Source of the DNA: Picochlorum sp. 'celeri' | Lineage: Eukaryota; Chlorophyta; Trebouxiophyceae | Length of the DNA stretch: 64,000 bases | Reading direction: 5' to 3' | Assembly: GCA_010909725.1 (NCBI GenBank) | Contig: JAACMV010000007.1 | Span: forward strand, 930,001-994,000 | Part shown: piece by piece, positions 24,734-34,429 of the stretch | Layout of the letters: each line of letters opens with the position of its first letter | Numbering within the stretch: the first letter of the stretch is position 1 | Translations under genes and position numbers: made by a program | The notes under the pieces: generated by a model | The model's database searches: none | Seen by the model: the letters and a program-made list of their open reading frames with translations, nothing else | What the model was told of the DNA's origin: nothing

Positions 24734-24987
24734 TCTGTTGAACGAGTCTCAACTGGCAACGCGTCTTCTTTCACAAAGACTTTTACACGGCAGCCGTGTC
24801 ACCATACAAGAATAACAAATTAAAAGTGTAATTCTTTACCATAGACTGAGTTGCGGGCGTGGCTTTTCCGCATTCCCCCGTGTCCCAGATCATCGCCATG
24901 GGATGGAGGCAGGCATCAATGAGAATGGGTTCTGTCTTCCAACCACGATCATGGTCGATAGTATAATCCCGAGAATCAGAACACATG

Positions 24988-26163
24988 TTACAAGGAAAGA
25001 GATACAAGGGAAGCATTCACAAGGGATCCATTCTCAGAGTGCTGATAAGACACAGTCATGGTGTTTCCATCATCACAGATGACACCGGCATACAGGTGAA
25101 TTGACACGGTAGACTCGGACGATGTATGACACGAGAAAGCTGTCCAACAGTTCTTTGGTAAACCAACAATATCAGGCAGGTCGCTCACAGCAGGTTGCCA
25201 ATCATCAGCAATGCTCTCAATCCTGCCGTCGGCATACTGTATTCCAGTCGCCCCCTTGACACTGCCTAGAGCAGTAATCACAGAGTCGGAAGACAGTGCA
25301 TCCGATTTTGCAAACGGATCCATACCACCTCCACAACCTGCCAACTCTCTGCGGCCAGTATATGGTCCATCCCTCTTTTCCACGTACACCTCCACCCCTT
25401 GGACCCTCCATTCCCTCTCTGGACCCATCCTTTTCAAAAGATGGACCATTCGAATTCGCTGGCCCTGCCCAATCGTGAGTATATGCTCGGCCTTACAATC
25501 GAATGATTTTTCATCTGCTATGGCGTCTCCTGGACTACGGGTTGCAAGGCCGCGCTCTTCAAAGACACAATTCTTGCAATCAAATCCAAAGTCACGCCTG
25601 GCTTCCTCTGTGAACGCAATCGCATCCGCCTCACACCCAACAGTCGGCATGAGTTTTCTTGTGACGCACGAAACCCCTTCTTCATCACATGTCATACTGC
25701 ACTGGCATTGCCAATCGTACAGCTGGACATCCCAATCTCTGTACGCCTGCGGCACATAGTATTCTGGGAGTTCCCGAGCACAGCCTTCGGGGTCAAAGGT
25801 GACGCTCACACCATCCCATTCCCCTGACACCTGTTCAGCAAACGTCTCCCACGAAAGCGATTGAGCGTCACAATCATCAGCAGCCACCGCATGGCATGCC
25901 AGACCAGTGTGATGGGACCTTGATATTCCTCTTCTGTTAGTACTACTGCTTGTGGTAGTAGTTGTAGTAGAGCTACTACCACTGCGACGAGCACTGGAAA
26001 GGCAGGTGCTATCCATCCTCAGGCAAGGAAAATGTCGCATTCTCTCATTTCCCAAGGATCGACGGCATTCAGGTGAATGCATAGGCCCACATTGTGCCAA
26101 GGCGCTGGGTCGTACCACAGGAACACGTGGTCCCAGGACTGATGATTGGAGTATCCCTGCCAT
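24988..26163 (-). CDS. DUF3598 (lipocalin-like barrel) protein, probably plastid
   Basis: The gene encodes 391 aa in one exon. The first 90 residues are Arg/Ser/Thr-rich, with a poly-Thr/Ser run and no acidic residues, as in a transit peptide. From about residue 103 the chain opens with LSWETFAEQVSGEWDGVSVTFDPEG, the start of DUF3598 domains in cyanobacteria and plastids. Strand-rich regions follow, with ELPEYYVPQAYRDWDVQLYDWQ and RIRMVHLLKR. The end (MTVSYQHSENGSLVNASLV) matches the terminal strand pair of the family. Function is unknown, though a small-molecule or pigment-binding barrel is often suggested. A minus frame at 24783-25016 cannot be spliced on with a good donor, so I end the gene at 24988. 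Confidence 0.75.
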   Translation of the reverse strand: MAGILQSSVLGPRVPVVRPSALAQCGPMHSPECRRSLGNERMRHFPCLRMDSTCLSSARRSGSSSTTTTTTSSSTNRRGISRSHHTGLACHAVAADDCDAQSLSWETFAEQVSGEWDGVSVTFDPEGCARELPEYYVPQAYRDWDVQLYDWQCQCSMTCDEEGVSCVTRKLMPTVGCEADAIAFTEEARRDFGFDCKNCVFEERGLATRSPGDAIADEKSFDCKAEHILTIGQGQRIRMVHLLKRMGPEREWRVQGVEVYVEKRDGPYTGRRELAGCGGGMDPFAKSDALSSDSVITALGSVKGATGIQYADGRIESIADDWQPAVSDLPDIVGLPKNCWTAFSCHTSSESTVSIHLYAGVICDDGNTMTVSYQHSENGSLVNASLVSLSL

Positions 26164-26380
26164 CCGTTCACACCGATTGCTCCTCCATTATTTGAAAAAT
26201 ATTGGTAAAATACCTTGTATGGTATGGTACAACGTGGAGTATCAAGACAAGAGGTACCATGATATCAATTGGCCTTATTTACGGAAGTTTAGTATGAGTA
26301 TTCTGGGTGTCATCTGGATAAGGCAATCGTATTGATCGATGCAGCCCCAATAATGAAAGATTAAAAATTACTTGTGAGAG

Positions 26381-26956
26381 ATGAATCGTATACGTGGCAT
26401 CCAATCGCATTGTCAGTCCATCGCAAGGGATGCGAACATGGCATCCAATGGCCAACGACAGTGTCACGCCCGAAAGGCAGTACCCAATGATATGCTTCCC
26501 ATTCCATCTTCATATCATCGACGAGATGTTATAGCTCTGATGTCGACACTTGTGGTCATTCAGGGCAGATCTGTTGCTCTAGCAGCTGAGACTGAGAACA
26601 GAGTGACTCTGCCCAAAGATTTCGTCGAGACGGCGTACGATTTGATAGATGCATTGCGGGAATCAATTGATTTAGATGTTTCAGGTGCACCAGAGAGAGA
26701 GGTTCGTCGGAAAGCAGAGCCAGCAAAGGATTTAGTCAAGAGATTTATCAATAATTATAGTGATGCCCCAGTCATATCACTGGAGCCTTCGTGTAGAGAG
26801 ATACGACTGGCTGTTCAAGAGTTGGGTGAATTCTATAGAGCAAAAGGACAGAGGCAGCGAATGGACGCGAATACATCTGCCTCAATACTTGGGCATTTGG
26901 AGGAGGCTGAAAAATCTCTTCCTGAGAGGCCGGAAAAGAGCATCTTCCCCTTTTAA
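26381..26956 (+). CDS. PSB27: photosystem II assembly/repair protein Psb27
   Basis: Psb27 binds CP43 on the lumen side of photosystem II during assembly and repair. The gene encodes 191 aa in one exon. The targeting sequence looks bipartite: a basic, polar stroma-targeting part (1-48), then HRRDVIALMSTLVVIQGRSVALA with a twin-arginine start and an Ala cleavage site, typical of Tat-type lumen import. The mature part is the expected four-helix bundle of about 115 residues: VETAYDLIDALRESIDL, AEPAKDLVKRFINNYS, CREIRLAVQELGEFYRAKG and ILGHLEEAEKSLPE. Its helix order and spacing fit Psb27, and sequence identity is modest. It converges with the BCNT gene. Confidence 0.85.
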   Translation: MNRIRGIQSHCQSIARDANMASNGQRQCHARKAVPNDMLPIPSSYHRRDVIALMSTLVVIQGRSVALAAETENRVTLPKDFVETAYDLIDALRESIDLDVSGAPEREVRRKAEPAKDLVKRFINNYSDAPVISLEPSCREIRLAVQELGEFYRAKGQRQRMDANTSASILGHLEEAEKSLPERPEKSIFPF

Positions 26957-27032
26957 CTCTCGCGTACAAGATTGTGTAGCAACCGATACGTATCATGTAT
27001 ATCTAATGTAATAATAATAATAACATGATGAG

Positions 27033-27923
27033 TCATAGGCGACCTCTATTTCGGACATCTGATGCCAATCGAGCATCGCGCTCCTTCTCATATGCCTTGA
27101 CATCTGCTGCCGCGAGAAAGTCCTTCTTCTCCAAGTATGTTCCTCCAGACTTTTTATGTACCTCGAGCTCTTCAAGCACTTTTTCATCTTTATCTTTATA
27201 TTGCTTCCAATCCGACATGGATTTATCCATCACAGTCACCTTTTTGGTTGGTGCAATCTGTTCAAGGACAGCATCCAATCCTCCCACCTTGCTCTGCTGC
27301 TTCTTTGAAGCTTCAGCCTGCTTTGAATCCTTACTTACTTGTCTTTGAACTGTTATATTCTTCCCCGCGAACCTCCGCTTCTCCTCAATCATAATCATCC
27401 CGCTCTGATTGGTCAAAACACTGCTGGCAGTTGCATCCTTCACCGCAGCCAATGCTTTTGCTGCAACTTCATCACTCACCTTTTTCGCAGCACCGCTAGC
27501 CGAAGAAGCTTGGTCTGCTACTGGCTTTGTACGATCTGTCAACATACCCAGCTGCCTCATCCACTCTGTCTTTGCCTGCTCCTTCTTCTTCTTCTTGTTC
27601 TTTGATGCATGCTGACACAGAGACTCGACATCCACCACAGACCCCCCTTTCGACTTTGAAGCATTCAACTTTTCCCACGCATCATTCGCTCGAGCCTGCC
27701 GCTTCTCCATATTCTGCTTCTTCCGTACACGCTCCTGCTCTCCTTCTTCTTCTCCACCACCCAAATCAAAATCCCCTCCAGCCACTGCAGCCCCCCGAAT
27801 CCTCTTGTTACGCAATCCTTTCTTCTTTTTATTGTCAGCATCCTCAGGATCAACCTCATCTGGAACGAAATCCTGGTCTTCTTCGTCCTCGCTTGGCAGG
27901 TCTGCTGCCATAAAAGACGTCAT
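27033..27923 (-). CDS. SWC5: BCNT-domain protein (SWC5/CFDP1 type)
   Basis: SWC5/CFDP1 proteins are subunits of the SWR1-type complex that loads histone H2A.Z. The gene encodes 296 aa in one exon from the ATG at 27923. The N-terminal half is acidic then basic (LPSEDEEDQDFVPDEVDPED, then Lys/Arg stretches), as expected of the histone-binding tail. The C-terminal 80 residues are the BCNT domain: MSDWKQYKDKDEKVLEELEVHKKSGGTYLEKKDFL, then VKAYEKERDARL. The Trp-Lys pair and the YLEKKDFL box are diagnostic. The overall length is normal for the family. The other regions are low-complexity coiled coil. Confidence 0.92.
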   Translation of the reverse strand: MTSFMAADLPSEDEEDQDFVPDEVDPEDADNKKKKGLRNKRIRGAAVAGGDFDLGGGEEEGEQERVRKKQNMEKRQARANDAWEKLNASKSKGGSVVDVESLCQHASKNKKKKKEQAKTEWMRQLGMLTDRTKPVADQASSASGAAKKVSDEVAAKALAAVKDATASSVLTNQSGMIMIEEKRRFAGKNITVQRQVSKDSKQAEASKKQQSKVGGLDAVLEQIAPTKKVTVMDKSMSDWKQYKDKDEKVLEELEVHKKSGGTYLEKKDFLAAADVKAYEKERDARLASDVRNRGRL

Positions 27924-28251
27924 TTGTACCCTTCTTGTACCACTCTCGAATATGATATTATTTAAAGGATATTATTTTATTATTTTTTCTCATTCATGCG
28001 GCCATTCATAACCATTGGTTGCTCCAAAGTTGAGACTCATGCTCCCATGGACATACCTCCTTATGCCTATCGGTCGAAGGATGGCCTTGATGGGAGATGT
28101 TAGACCATTATCTCGGAGCATCGAGTCTGTATGCCGTTTGTTGGCAGGCGGCAAGTATTTGTCTGTATATTTGATTGATTCATAGAAGTAGTAGTTGAAG
28201 AATTGATATAAACGTTCATTTGTCCATTCTGTGTCCCCAAGAAGAAGAAGA
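27924..28251. other. divergent promoter region
   Basis: About 330 bases lie between the BCNT start (minus) and the VTT-protein start (plus). It contains GCCTATCGGTC at about 28065-28075. The same 11 bases occur upstream of the YrdC-like gene at about 34317-34327, so it may be a shared promoter element. No coding content is visible. Confidence 0.45.
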
Positions 28252-29386
28252 ATGGTGCAGCGATGCTCTGTCGGATTTCAGTTGTTGCGTCCAACACCTA
28301 CAATATGTCGTAGTGGCGTTCGATGCGGATATAGAAATGCACAGGGGATTGCTAGGCATCAATCGAGATTGTCTCGGATGGGGCAGTGGAAGACGAGGTC
28401 GTCCGTGAATCACGGTGCGTTGCTGTGGCGTCGTTCGATAGCATTGTATCGCCGATACCATGCATGTGATGATCTTTTGTAATACTTTTTGTTGTCTTGA
28501 ATGGCCTGCAGACGAGACAGATGGTCGACCGAGTGCTGGAGCGTTATTGCTGTCTAGTTCGCTTGTGACCCACATACTAGCCAATCCCCTCGTTGCTCAG
28601 GCAGCCACGGAAAATGTTCCAGAAGGAACATTCGATTTGATTCTAAAGACAACTGAAGCTTTAGGGCCTCTTGGAGGTGTATTTTTTGTTAGTGCTGTGG
28701 TCATGTGCGAGTGCATTCCACTGTTTCCAACCACGCCGTTGAGTCTGGCCTCGGGCATTTTGTTTGGTGCGCAAAAAGGGGCCATTTTTGTGTTAGGAGG
28801 GACCACATTGGCGTCAGTGATTGCTTTTACGGTTGCTCGAGGATTTGGAAGGCCGTTAGCGGAGAAGATCATTTCTGCAGAAATGTCCCAAGATGAGATG
28901 GAGGAGGGAGGTCTTGTCCAACAGAAACTTAAAAACATTCAGTCTGCTATTGAGCGTGGAACGTTCTGGCAGCAAGCAGGAGCTGTCTTGGCCCTCCGGT
29001 TGACACCAGTGGTTCCATTCAGTGCGTCTAATTATGTGCTTGGGCTTAGTCCATTGCCTATTGGGCCATACCTGACGGGTACCATTGTGGGAATGAGCTT
29101 TTGGAGTGTTGTTTATGCATCTCTGGGAGGAGCGAGCCGTGCATTGTTGTCGAAAGGAGTGGATCCAGACGTATTGTTGGGTGAATTATTAGAAGCAACA
29201 GGTAATGTGACGTCCAAGGCAGCAATAGCTGGTGTGTTGGGGGCTGGGATTGTCGGTGCAGTGTTTTTTGGAAAGAGTCGGCTGACGCGGCATCATGATG
29301 CGCCGAATAGCTTTGGTGAAGGTGACGATCGTATCAATGGGGAGGAGAACTCAAGCCTGAATGCTTTGAATGCAGCAGAGAAATGA
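28252..29386 (+). CDS. plastid VTT/DedA-family membrane protein
   Basis: Exons 28252-28414 and 28512-29386 join across a 97-base intron with a GTGCGT donor, giving 345 aa. Splicing in phase puts an Arg-rich, acid-free transit peptide (MVQRCSVGFQLLRPTPTIC onward) in front of the membrane body. The body has the VTT (SNARE-associated/DedA/TVP38) fold. It includes ECIPLFPTTPLSLASGILFGAQKGA, a re-entrant-loop type segment, and the conserved FWQQAGAVLALRLTPVVPFSASNYVLG with the R-x-x-P-x-x-P-x-x-x-x-N pattern. The tail is soluble and polar. DedA/VTT proteins act in lipid scrambling or membrane homeostasis. A role in thylakoid or envelope membranes is inference. A shorter intron choice is possible but has a poorer donor. 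Confidence 0.88.
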
Positions 29387-29558
29387 GAATGGGAATTCTT
29401 CATCAGAACAGTTGGGGATTTTTTGATTGGTCCCGATTTTGTACACTCTTTTGTTTTGTGAATGATACACCTGTACAGTCAGTAATTCATTTCAATCATG
29501 ACTATTGTTATTAATAATATTATAATTATTATACTGGATGTGTAATACGATCAACATG

Positions 29559-31160
29559 TCATGGGAGTGGTATGCATACTGGGGAGAAACCAAACTGAAG
29601 GATTGAGTTTGGCGGTCCCTTGTAGCATGACAAGGATTCATTGCGGCAATATGTGACTTGCTCATTAGTATTGATACCTCTTGGTATGTTCCAAGGGCGT
29701 GTGAGAGACAATGTACAGCATGGGGACCCCTCATATGTTCCACATTCGGGTTCATTTGCAACACAGGTTCCTTGGGGACTTGGACCTGTAAAATTATCAT
29801 AACGGCAATACAATCCTTCATCGCACAATAGGGACTCGTCTCCTGCTGCATGCGGAGACTTTGGATTTGCATATATGTAATTATCTTGGTACTCATGGCA
29901 GCATCTTTTATTCTTAGAGCCACATTCCTCGAGGGGTGTGCAAATACTGCTTTGGATGGGCCATCTGTCGAACGACGAGTCATCTCCGATCGGTGTATAA
30001 AATCCGGAAAGGTCAGTAGGTCTGTTCAGGGCAAAGAGCGAGCGACATTGCAGCAGATTACCATCTGAATCTCTCTCGCGACAGTGCAAATCTCCATCGA
30101 CTGTCTTTTTTTCGTCAATGGTCCAGGGACAACATGGCTTGTCTAGAGCCCCACATTCAGGGTCTACAGGACCAATACACATGGATAGGTTGGCATACAT
30201 GTCGTCCACCCAATGGTTCCATGCAATCACAGAGCATAGATAGTTTTCTGGACATGGGTTCGAGCAATCAAGTTCGGGGAAATCCTCTTGGGTTGCAAAC
30301 ATTGACTCGGGATTATATCCATTGAACGCTGGCGTGCAAGCACCAAATGGCTGTCCACAGAGTGTATTAAGCTCGGAGATGGACGTGTTTCTTTTTCTTT
30401 CACACCTCAAAGAACCCAAATTGCACCCCAAGGTATCCTCACATGAATACCATTGCATAGAACTATCGTATGCTTCAAATGTTGTGGTTGTTTCTATACA
30501 GCATGGCTTTCCCAGCAAACCACAGTCTGGTTGATTCGCAACACAGGTTCCATTTATTGGAGATTGTCTGCTTGGCGAATGAAAATTGCAATAATAGCCA
30601 CCATTACATAGCGATGGGTTACTAAATATTCCATCAGCTGTTGACCTATTTCCCCAATAATCTCGGTGTCCCCACGGCTGACAGCAAGGCTCACCTGCCG
30701 CGCCACACTTTGGATTGGGCATGCAGACACCACTACCTGGTGTAAAGTACGGTCCTCCGGTTACCTGACAGGTCAAAGGCACTCCAGAAGTCTCTTCTCC
30801 ATCACATGTGAACTCAGGAGCGCAGCAGCGCTGCAGATAGCCCCCACATGGATCTGGTTGGGGTACGCAGTAGTTGCTCTCATACTCTGACATGTCTACA
30901 CTCAATGTGTCTGCAATGCAGAAATACCCCTCTTGGCACGGCTGATCATCAGGGCATAGATTATCCTTACTGATTCCGCTACCAAATTGAGCATCATATC
31001 CAGGGTTACAAGGCCCTCCTGGTTTGCCGCAGTCGTCGCTGTAGCAAACTACCAGAGACCCATGCAGCAAGGCAAGGCACACAAGAGTGGTGATGAGGGC
31101 GGCACTCTTCTGAAAACTCGGCATCTTTGACTTTATTCCAATGGTGATACGAAATAGCAT
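29559..31160 (-). CDS. secreted cysteine-rich protein with eight repeated modules
   Basis: The gene encodes 533 aa, or 521 if the second Met at 31124 is used. The second Met gives the tidier signal peptide (SAALITTLVCLALLHGSLVVC). The rest consists of eight tandem modules of about 50-75 residues, most opening with CG-x(4)-PCC. Each module then has about 15-30 variable residues, a C-x(4-6)-C pair and a closing C before the next CG. Modules 3 and 7 share the longest identical stretch (LCxxGxYC, then P-x-GTCVANxP-x-CG). Several N-glycosylation sites are present, and there is no membrane anchor. I do not recognise the family. The pattern suggests disulfide-knotted extracellular beads, a wall or matrix protein, but that is inference. 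Confidence 0.8.
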   Translation of the reverse strand: MLFRITIGIKSKMPSFQKSAALITTLVCLALLHGSLVVCYSDDCGKPGGPCNPGYDAQFGSGISKDNLCPDDQPCQEGYFCIADTLSVDMSEYESNYCVPQPDPCGGYLQRCCAPEFTCDGEETSGVPLTCQVTGGPYFTPGSGVCMPNPKCGAAGEPCCQPWGHRDYWGNRSTADGIFSNPSLCNGGYYCNFHSPSRQSPINGTCVANQPDCGLLGKPCCIETTTTFEAYDSSMQWYSCEDTLGCNLGSLRCERKRNTSISELNTLCGQPFGACTPAFNGYNPESMFATQEDFPELDCSNPCPENYLCSVIAWNHWVDDMYANLSMCIGPVDPECGALDKPCCPWTIDEKKTVDGDLHCRERDSDGNLLQCRSLFALNRPTDLSGFYTPIGDDSSFDRWPIQSSICTPLEECGSKNKRCCHEYQDNYIYANPKSPHAAGDESLLCDEGLYCRYDNFTGPSPQGTCVANEPECGTYEGSPCCTLSLTRPWNIPRGINTNEQVTYCRNESLSCYKGPPNSILQFGFSPVCIPLP

Positions 31161-31504
31161 AACATTTCATCTTTTTCCGGAAGCGTCAAGGGTTTTGCAC
31201 GTCAGATGATCAAGCAATGCCTTCAGCCTTGGATGGAGCAACCCAGTTGGATTCCTCGTGCAATCTCAGCTGTAACCACGAATCGACGTGTCGTGCCACG
31301 TCATCAGATCCGCATTGCGAATGTCCGATGGACGTATATATCTTGCAGAAAGACACATCGCAGGTAAACGTTAATACTGAAAAGATTACAATACGATATA
31401 TTATATCTACCTTGACGGTGTCATTTGACAGTACATTGGTGAAACCGTACCCGGACAGAGAGTTCCGACACAAGTTTTAAGAGTCGTACCTACCTGAAAG
31501 AAAC
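31161..31504. other. divergent promoter region
   Basis: About 340 bases lie between the cysteine-rich gene (minus) and the universal stress protein (plus). A plus frame of 87 codons from an ATG at 31217 has an EGF-like cysteine spacing for 20 residues only. It has no signal peptide, so I treat it as chance or an upstream frame. Confidence 0.4.
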
Positions 31505-32038
31505 ATGCTGAAAGACATGCTGTCCCGCAAACCAGGACGCACGATAGTCATCGCTGTAGATGAAGGCCCTGTTTCCAAGGAGGCCTTGGAATGGTCCATG
31601 GACAAGATTATCTCAAAGGAGGATACAATCAAACTCGTTACTGTTGTGGATCCAGCAGAGAGACCGACGTTTGTCACACCAGGTGGAGTACCCATTGAAG
31701 TAGACCCAAACAATTGCGCTCCAGATCCAAAGCAGCAAGAAAAGAGAAACAAGATACTGAATGATTTCCGAGACACACTTGAGAAGCGATTGAAAGGTAT
31801 CAACTGCAGCACGGATTCATTGGTCTCGTGCCTTGGCAGCTCTGGTGACCAGGGCAGGCATATTTGCGAATTCGCAGCAGAGAACAAGGCAGATATGATT
31901 GTTCTAGGATCAAGAGGCATGGGAAGTTTTAGAAGATCAATCATGGGAATGTTTGGTCTTGGCAGTGTCTCAAGTTATGTGGTGAATCATGCAACGGTTC
32001 CCAACATCATCATTCACAAACATCAGGAATGCCAGTAG
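31505..32038 (+). CDS. universal stress protein, UspA family
   Basis: The gene encodes 177 aa in one exon from the ATG at 31505, a single UspA domain. It opens with GRTIVIAVDEGPVSKEALEWSMDKI, where the Asp of VAVD contacts adenine in ATP-binding members. The C-terminal part has ADMIVLGSRGMGSFRRSIMGMFGLGSVSSYVVNHATVPNIII. That fits the G-x2-G-x9-G-(S/T) nucleotide loop, so ATP binding is likely. An insert of about 30 residues between strand 2 and helix 2 (TPGGVPIEVDPNN onward) is typical of plant-type members. No signal or transit peptide is visible, so the protein is probably cytosolic. It is linked to stress signalling in the family, with no specific role readable. Confidence 0.92.
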   Translation: MLKDMLSRKPGRTIVIAVDEGPVSKEALEWSMDKIISKEDTIKLVTVVDPAERPTFVTPGGVPIEVDPNNCAPDPKQQEKRNKILNDFRDTLEKRLKGINCSTDSLVSCLGSSGDQGRHICEFAAENKADMIVLGSRGMGSFRRSIMGMFGLGSVSSYVVNHATVPNIIIHKHQECQ

Positions 32039-32166
32039 CATTGTGGGTCATATTTTGTTTCACATAAGAACATGTAAAAAACAAAGGAGTAAAACGTCCA
32101 TGCGGAAACGTGTAGAAACAGGAAAAACACACACGCCATCAGCAGTCGTGCGTGACAAGGAAAAAC

Positions 32167-33957
32167 TCATGAGCCAAAGATTGTGTATTGTGACCATGAA
32201 ACGATCACATTTCTGAACGCTCCCACCGTTGCAATGATTCCAACGCTCAGCGTGAATACCCAAATGACTTTGAGAAGAATATCAAACTTCTTCTCCACTG
32301 GATACAGAGCGCGATAGCATGCAAATGGGAAATAGATTGCAAGTGGGAAGAACGTGATGGAGCCTGACAATCCAGACATTGCTTCAAAGAAGGGCAAAAT
32401 GCATGCCAAAAGAGTGATGAACAGAACAAACCCTGATCGCAACAAGACCCTGTAATACCACGGAAGAACATACCCCTCATTGTTAAGAGGCACTTGCTCA
32501 TTGGCAAATCCAGTATCCATGCTGTACATGGAACGCAACCCAGACGGCCTCTTCTTCGCATGTCCTTCCATTTCAACGCTGTGGACATTATGCAAGACTG
32601 TAGAAAGCTGTGGGTCCGTGATTTGACTGGACATTGATGCTGAAATCCTTTGAGAAAGCGGGGGCAGGCGAGAGTGCTCAAACCCAAGGTTACTGCTCCA
32701 CCTGTGCTCGAGTGTCTGGGTATCTGCCACCTTGCTTGAGCCAGCAGAATCGAACGGAGTCGGAATACCTCCAACAGCCTTCCTCACCTTTTGGGGCTTG
32801 ACAAGCTGTTGCTGCTTCTTTTCCAGTGATGGCAACGTATCTCCTTCTTCATCTGCTTCCTCAAACGATGAGCGCTCAGACAGCTTCTCCTCCTTCTTCA
32901 TCGATCTTTGCAATAAAAAGTACTTGACTTGGGATTCAATACTGTCAAACATGGCTTGGCCAAAAACCTGGTATGCCATCAACATGTGCAACAACACACA
33001 AAGGAAGGCAATGATCAATGCCCAACGAGGTCCAGTAAACGAGTTTAAAATGATGGAATCCACACAATTACCCTCCGCGGCATACCCAGTCACAGCCACA
33101 AGAAAGTAGCAAAAGAAGGAGGCTGAAATGGCAATATTGCATGTTTTCTTCATCTGCTTGACAGCATTCGGAGGCTGCTTCAGCGTGTCTTCAATCTCCA
33201 GCAGAATCAATGAAAAGTTGAAAGAGAATGCAATGCTCCCGAGCGCATTCAACACGCCAAATACCTTGTCAGCAGTGGAGATGGGACATTCCATATTCGC
33301 TGTGGTGATACCATCAATGCTGCCACCCCTATTCCCCGAATTCGCCAATGAGATGATGATGACAATCAAAACATACACTGTACTCCCAAAAGACCCCAAC
33401 AGAGAAATCCACCACGCCTCTTCCAGATTCTCCACCTGACTGATCAGCACCTCGAGCCCTCCAAACACCAAGCACATTTTCCACTGTCCTCCCGTCCCTG
33501 GACTCAAACACGCCGGATCGTTCTCAATCTCTTCCAGCGTCTTTCCTTCATACGAACACGCCCATTTCGCAATCTGCATCAGCGCATCTGATCCAGTAAT
33601 AGTAAAAGTAATCATCATGAGAAAGATGTTGATCAACTGAAAGATGGACACCACCAGAGCGTTCTTCCTTCCAAGCAAATGCCTCACAGCATGATGATAT
33701 CGCGCATGCTCCACACCATCACTCTCATAACACGCAGACAACATGCGCGATGCCATCAACGAAATGCCAAAAAACACCCACAAGAGAATTGGCCCAGCAA
33801 TCCACCCCAACCATGACATCACCTTTGGCAATGCCAAAATCGCCGCTCCAACAATACAATTGAACACATGAAGAGACGTTGTCGCAACTGTCCCAGTCTT
33901 ATCGTTCGGAATACCATCCTTGGGGTCGGCAAGCACAGCATGTGTTGGACCACCCAT
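32167..33957 (-). CDS. amino acid/auxin permease (AAAP) family transporter
   Basis: The gene encodes 596 aa in one exon. The ATG at 33957 is the first true Met, as the earlier in-frame codon is TTG. The N-terminal region has the family opening TSLHVFNCIVGAAILALPKVMSWLGWIAGP, with the unwound helix-1 Gly pair used for substrate binding. About eleven helices are visible. A large cytosolic loop of about 130 residues, rich in Ser, Lys and Glu (KKEEKLSERSSFEEADEEGD onward), splits the helices between positions 9 and 10. It carries many potential phosphorylation sites, so activity may be regulated there. Proton-coupled amino acid transport is expected. The substrate and the membrane (plasma or vacuolar) are not readable. 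Confidence 0.88.
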   Translation of the reverse strand: MGGPTHAVLADPKDGIPNDKTGTVATTSLHVFNCIVGAAILALPKVMSWLGWIAGPILLWVFFGISLMASRMLSACYESDGVEHARYHHAVRHLLGRKNALVVSIFQLINIFLMMITFTITGSDALMQIAKWACSYEGKTLEEIENDPACLSPGTGGQWKMCLVFGGLEVLISQVENLEEAWWISLLGSFGSTVYVLIVIIISLANSGNRGGSIDGITTANMECPISTADKVFGVLNALGSIAFSFNFSLILLEIEDTLKQPPNAVKQMKKTCNIAISASFFCYFLVAVTGYAAEGNCVDSIILNSFTGPRWALIIAFLCVLLHMLMAYQVFGQAMFDSIESQVKYFLLQRSMKKEEKLSERSSFEEADEEGDTLPSLEKKQQQLVKPQKVRKAVGGIPTPFDSAGSSKVADTQTLEHRWSSNLGFEHSRLPPLSQRISASMSSQITDPQLSTVLHNVHSVEMEGHAKKRPSGLRSMYSMDTGFANEQVPLNNEGYVLPWYYRVLLRSGFVLFITLLACILPFFEAMSGLSGSITFFPLAIYFPFACYRALYPVEKKFDILLKVIWVFTLSVGIIATVGAFRNVIVSWSQYTIFGS

Positions 33958-34429
33958 GACAACGATCAATCGAAAAGTGCCAAAAGGCTTATGAGGATGA
34001 ATTTATTGATTATTTATTAGATGTTTATTATTATTGTAGGAATATCATCAAATCGCTCGCGCCGGAAATGACAAATCCTCACCAATACCGGTCTTCAAAA
34101 TTGCTGCGATATTCCACTCCACACGACACCAATCCTTTATTTTCAATCTCGCTGTACCGTCATATATGTATTAACAATTTTTTAGATTGGGTGAGGTTAT
34201 GTCATGGGAGCGATGCCATATCCTGCGATGCATGCAGCCACAAGTGGTCAATCACACTGATGTACCGGTCAAAGAATCCCTTTGATAGGGATATATCGTA
34301 TATCTACGATAGCACCAGCCTATCGGTCAGACCAGCTTCCCCATGGGCGTGTAGGCACCACATCGCTCCGTGTTTTTTGTACAAAGTGTCGGGATTTTGG
34401 AAACCCTCCACGTGCATATTTCTTTCCGA
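33958..34429. other. divergent promoter region
   Basis: About 470 bases lie between the permease start and the YrdC-like start. It holds the shared GCCTATCGGTC element (about 34317-34327) and, just upstream, a near-palindromic run ATATATCGTATATCTACGATAG near 34290. No coding content is visible. Confidence 0.45.

Noticed and set aside
24783..25016. Possible last exon of the DUF3598 gene
   Set aside because: The only acceptors lie deep in the frame and no donor with G at position 5 gives the right phase. The DUF3598 barrel already ends naturally before it.
28466..28511. 46-base intron for the VTT/DedA gene
   Set aside because: Phase is correct, but the donor GTGATG lacks G at position 5. The 97-base choice with GTGCGT is better.
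31217..31480. Plus frame with EGF-like cysteine spacing ahead of the universal stress protein
   Set aside because: Only about 20 residues fit, with no signal peptide; the rest is unlike any secreted protein. Likely chance in a promoter region.
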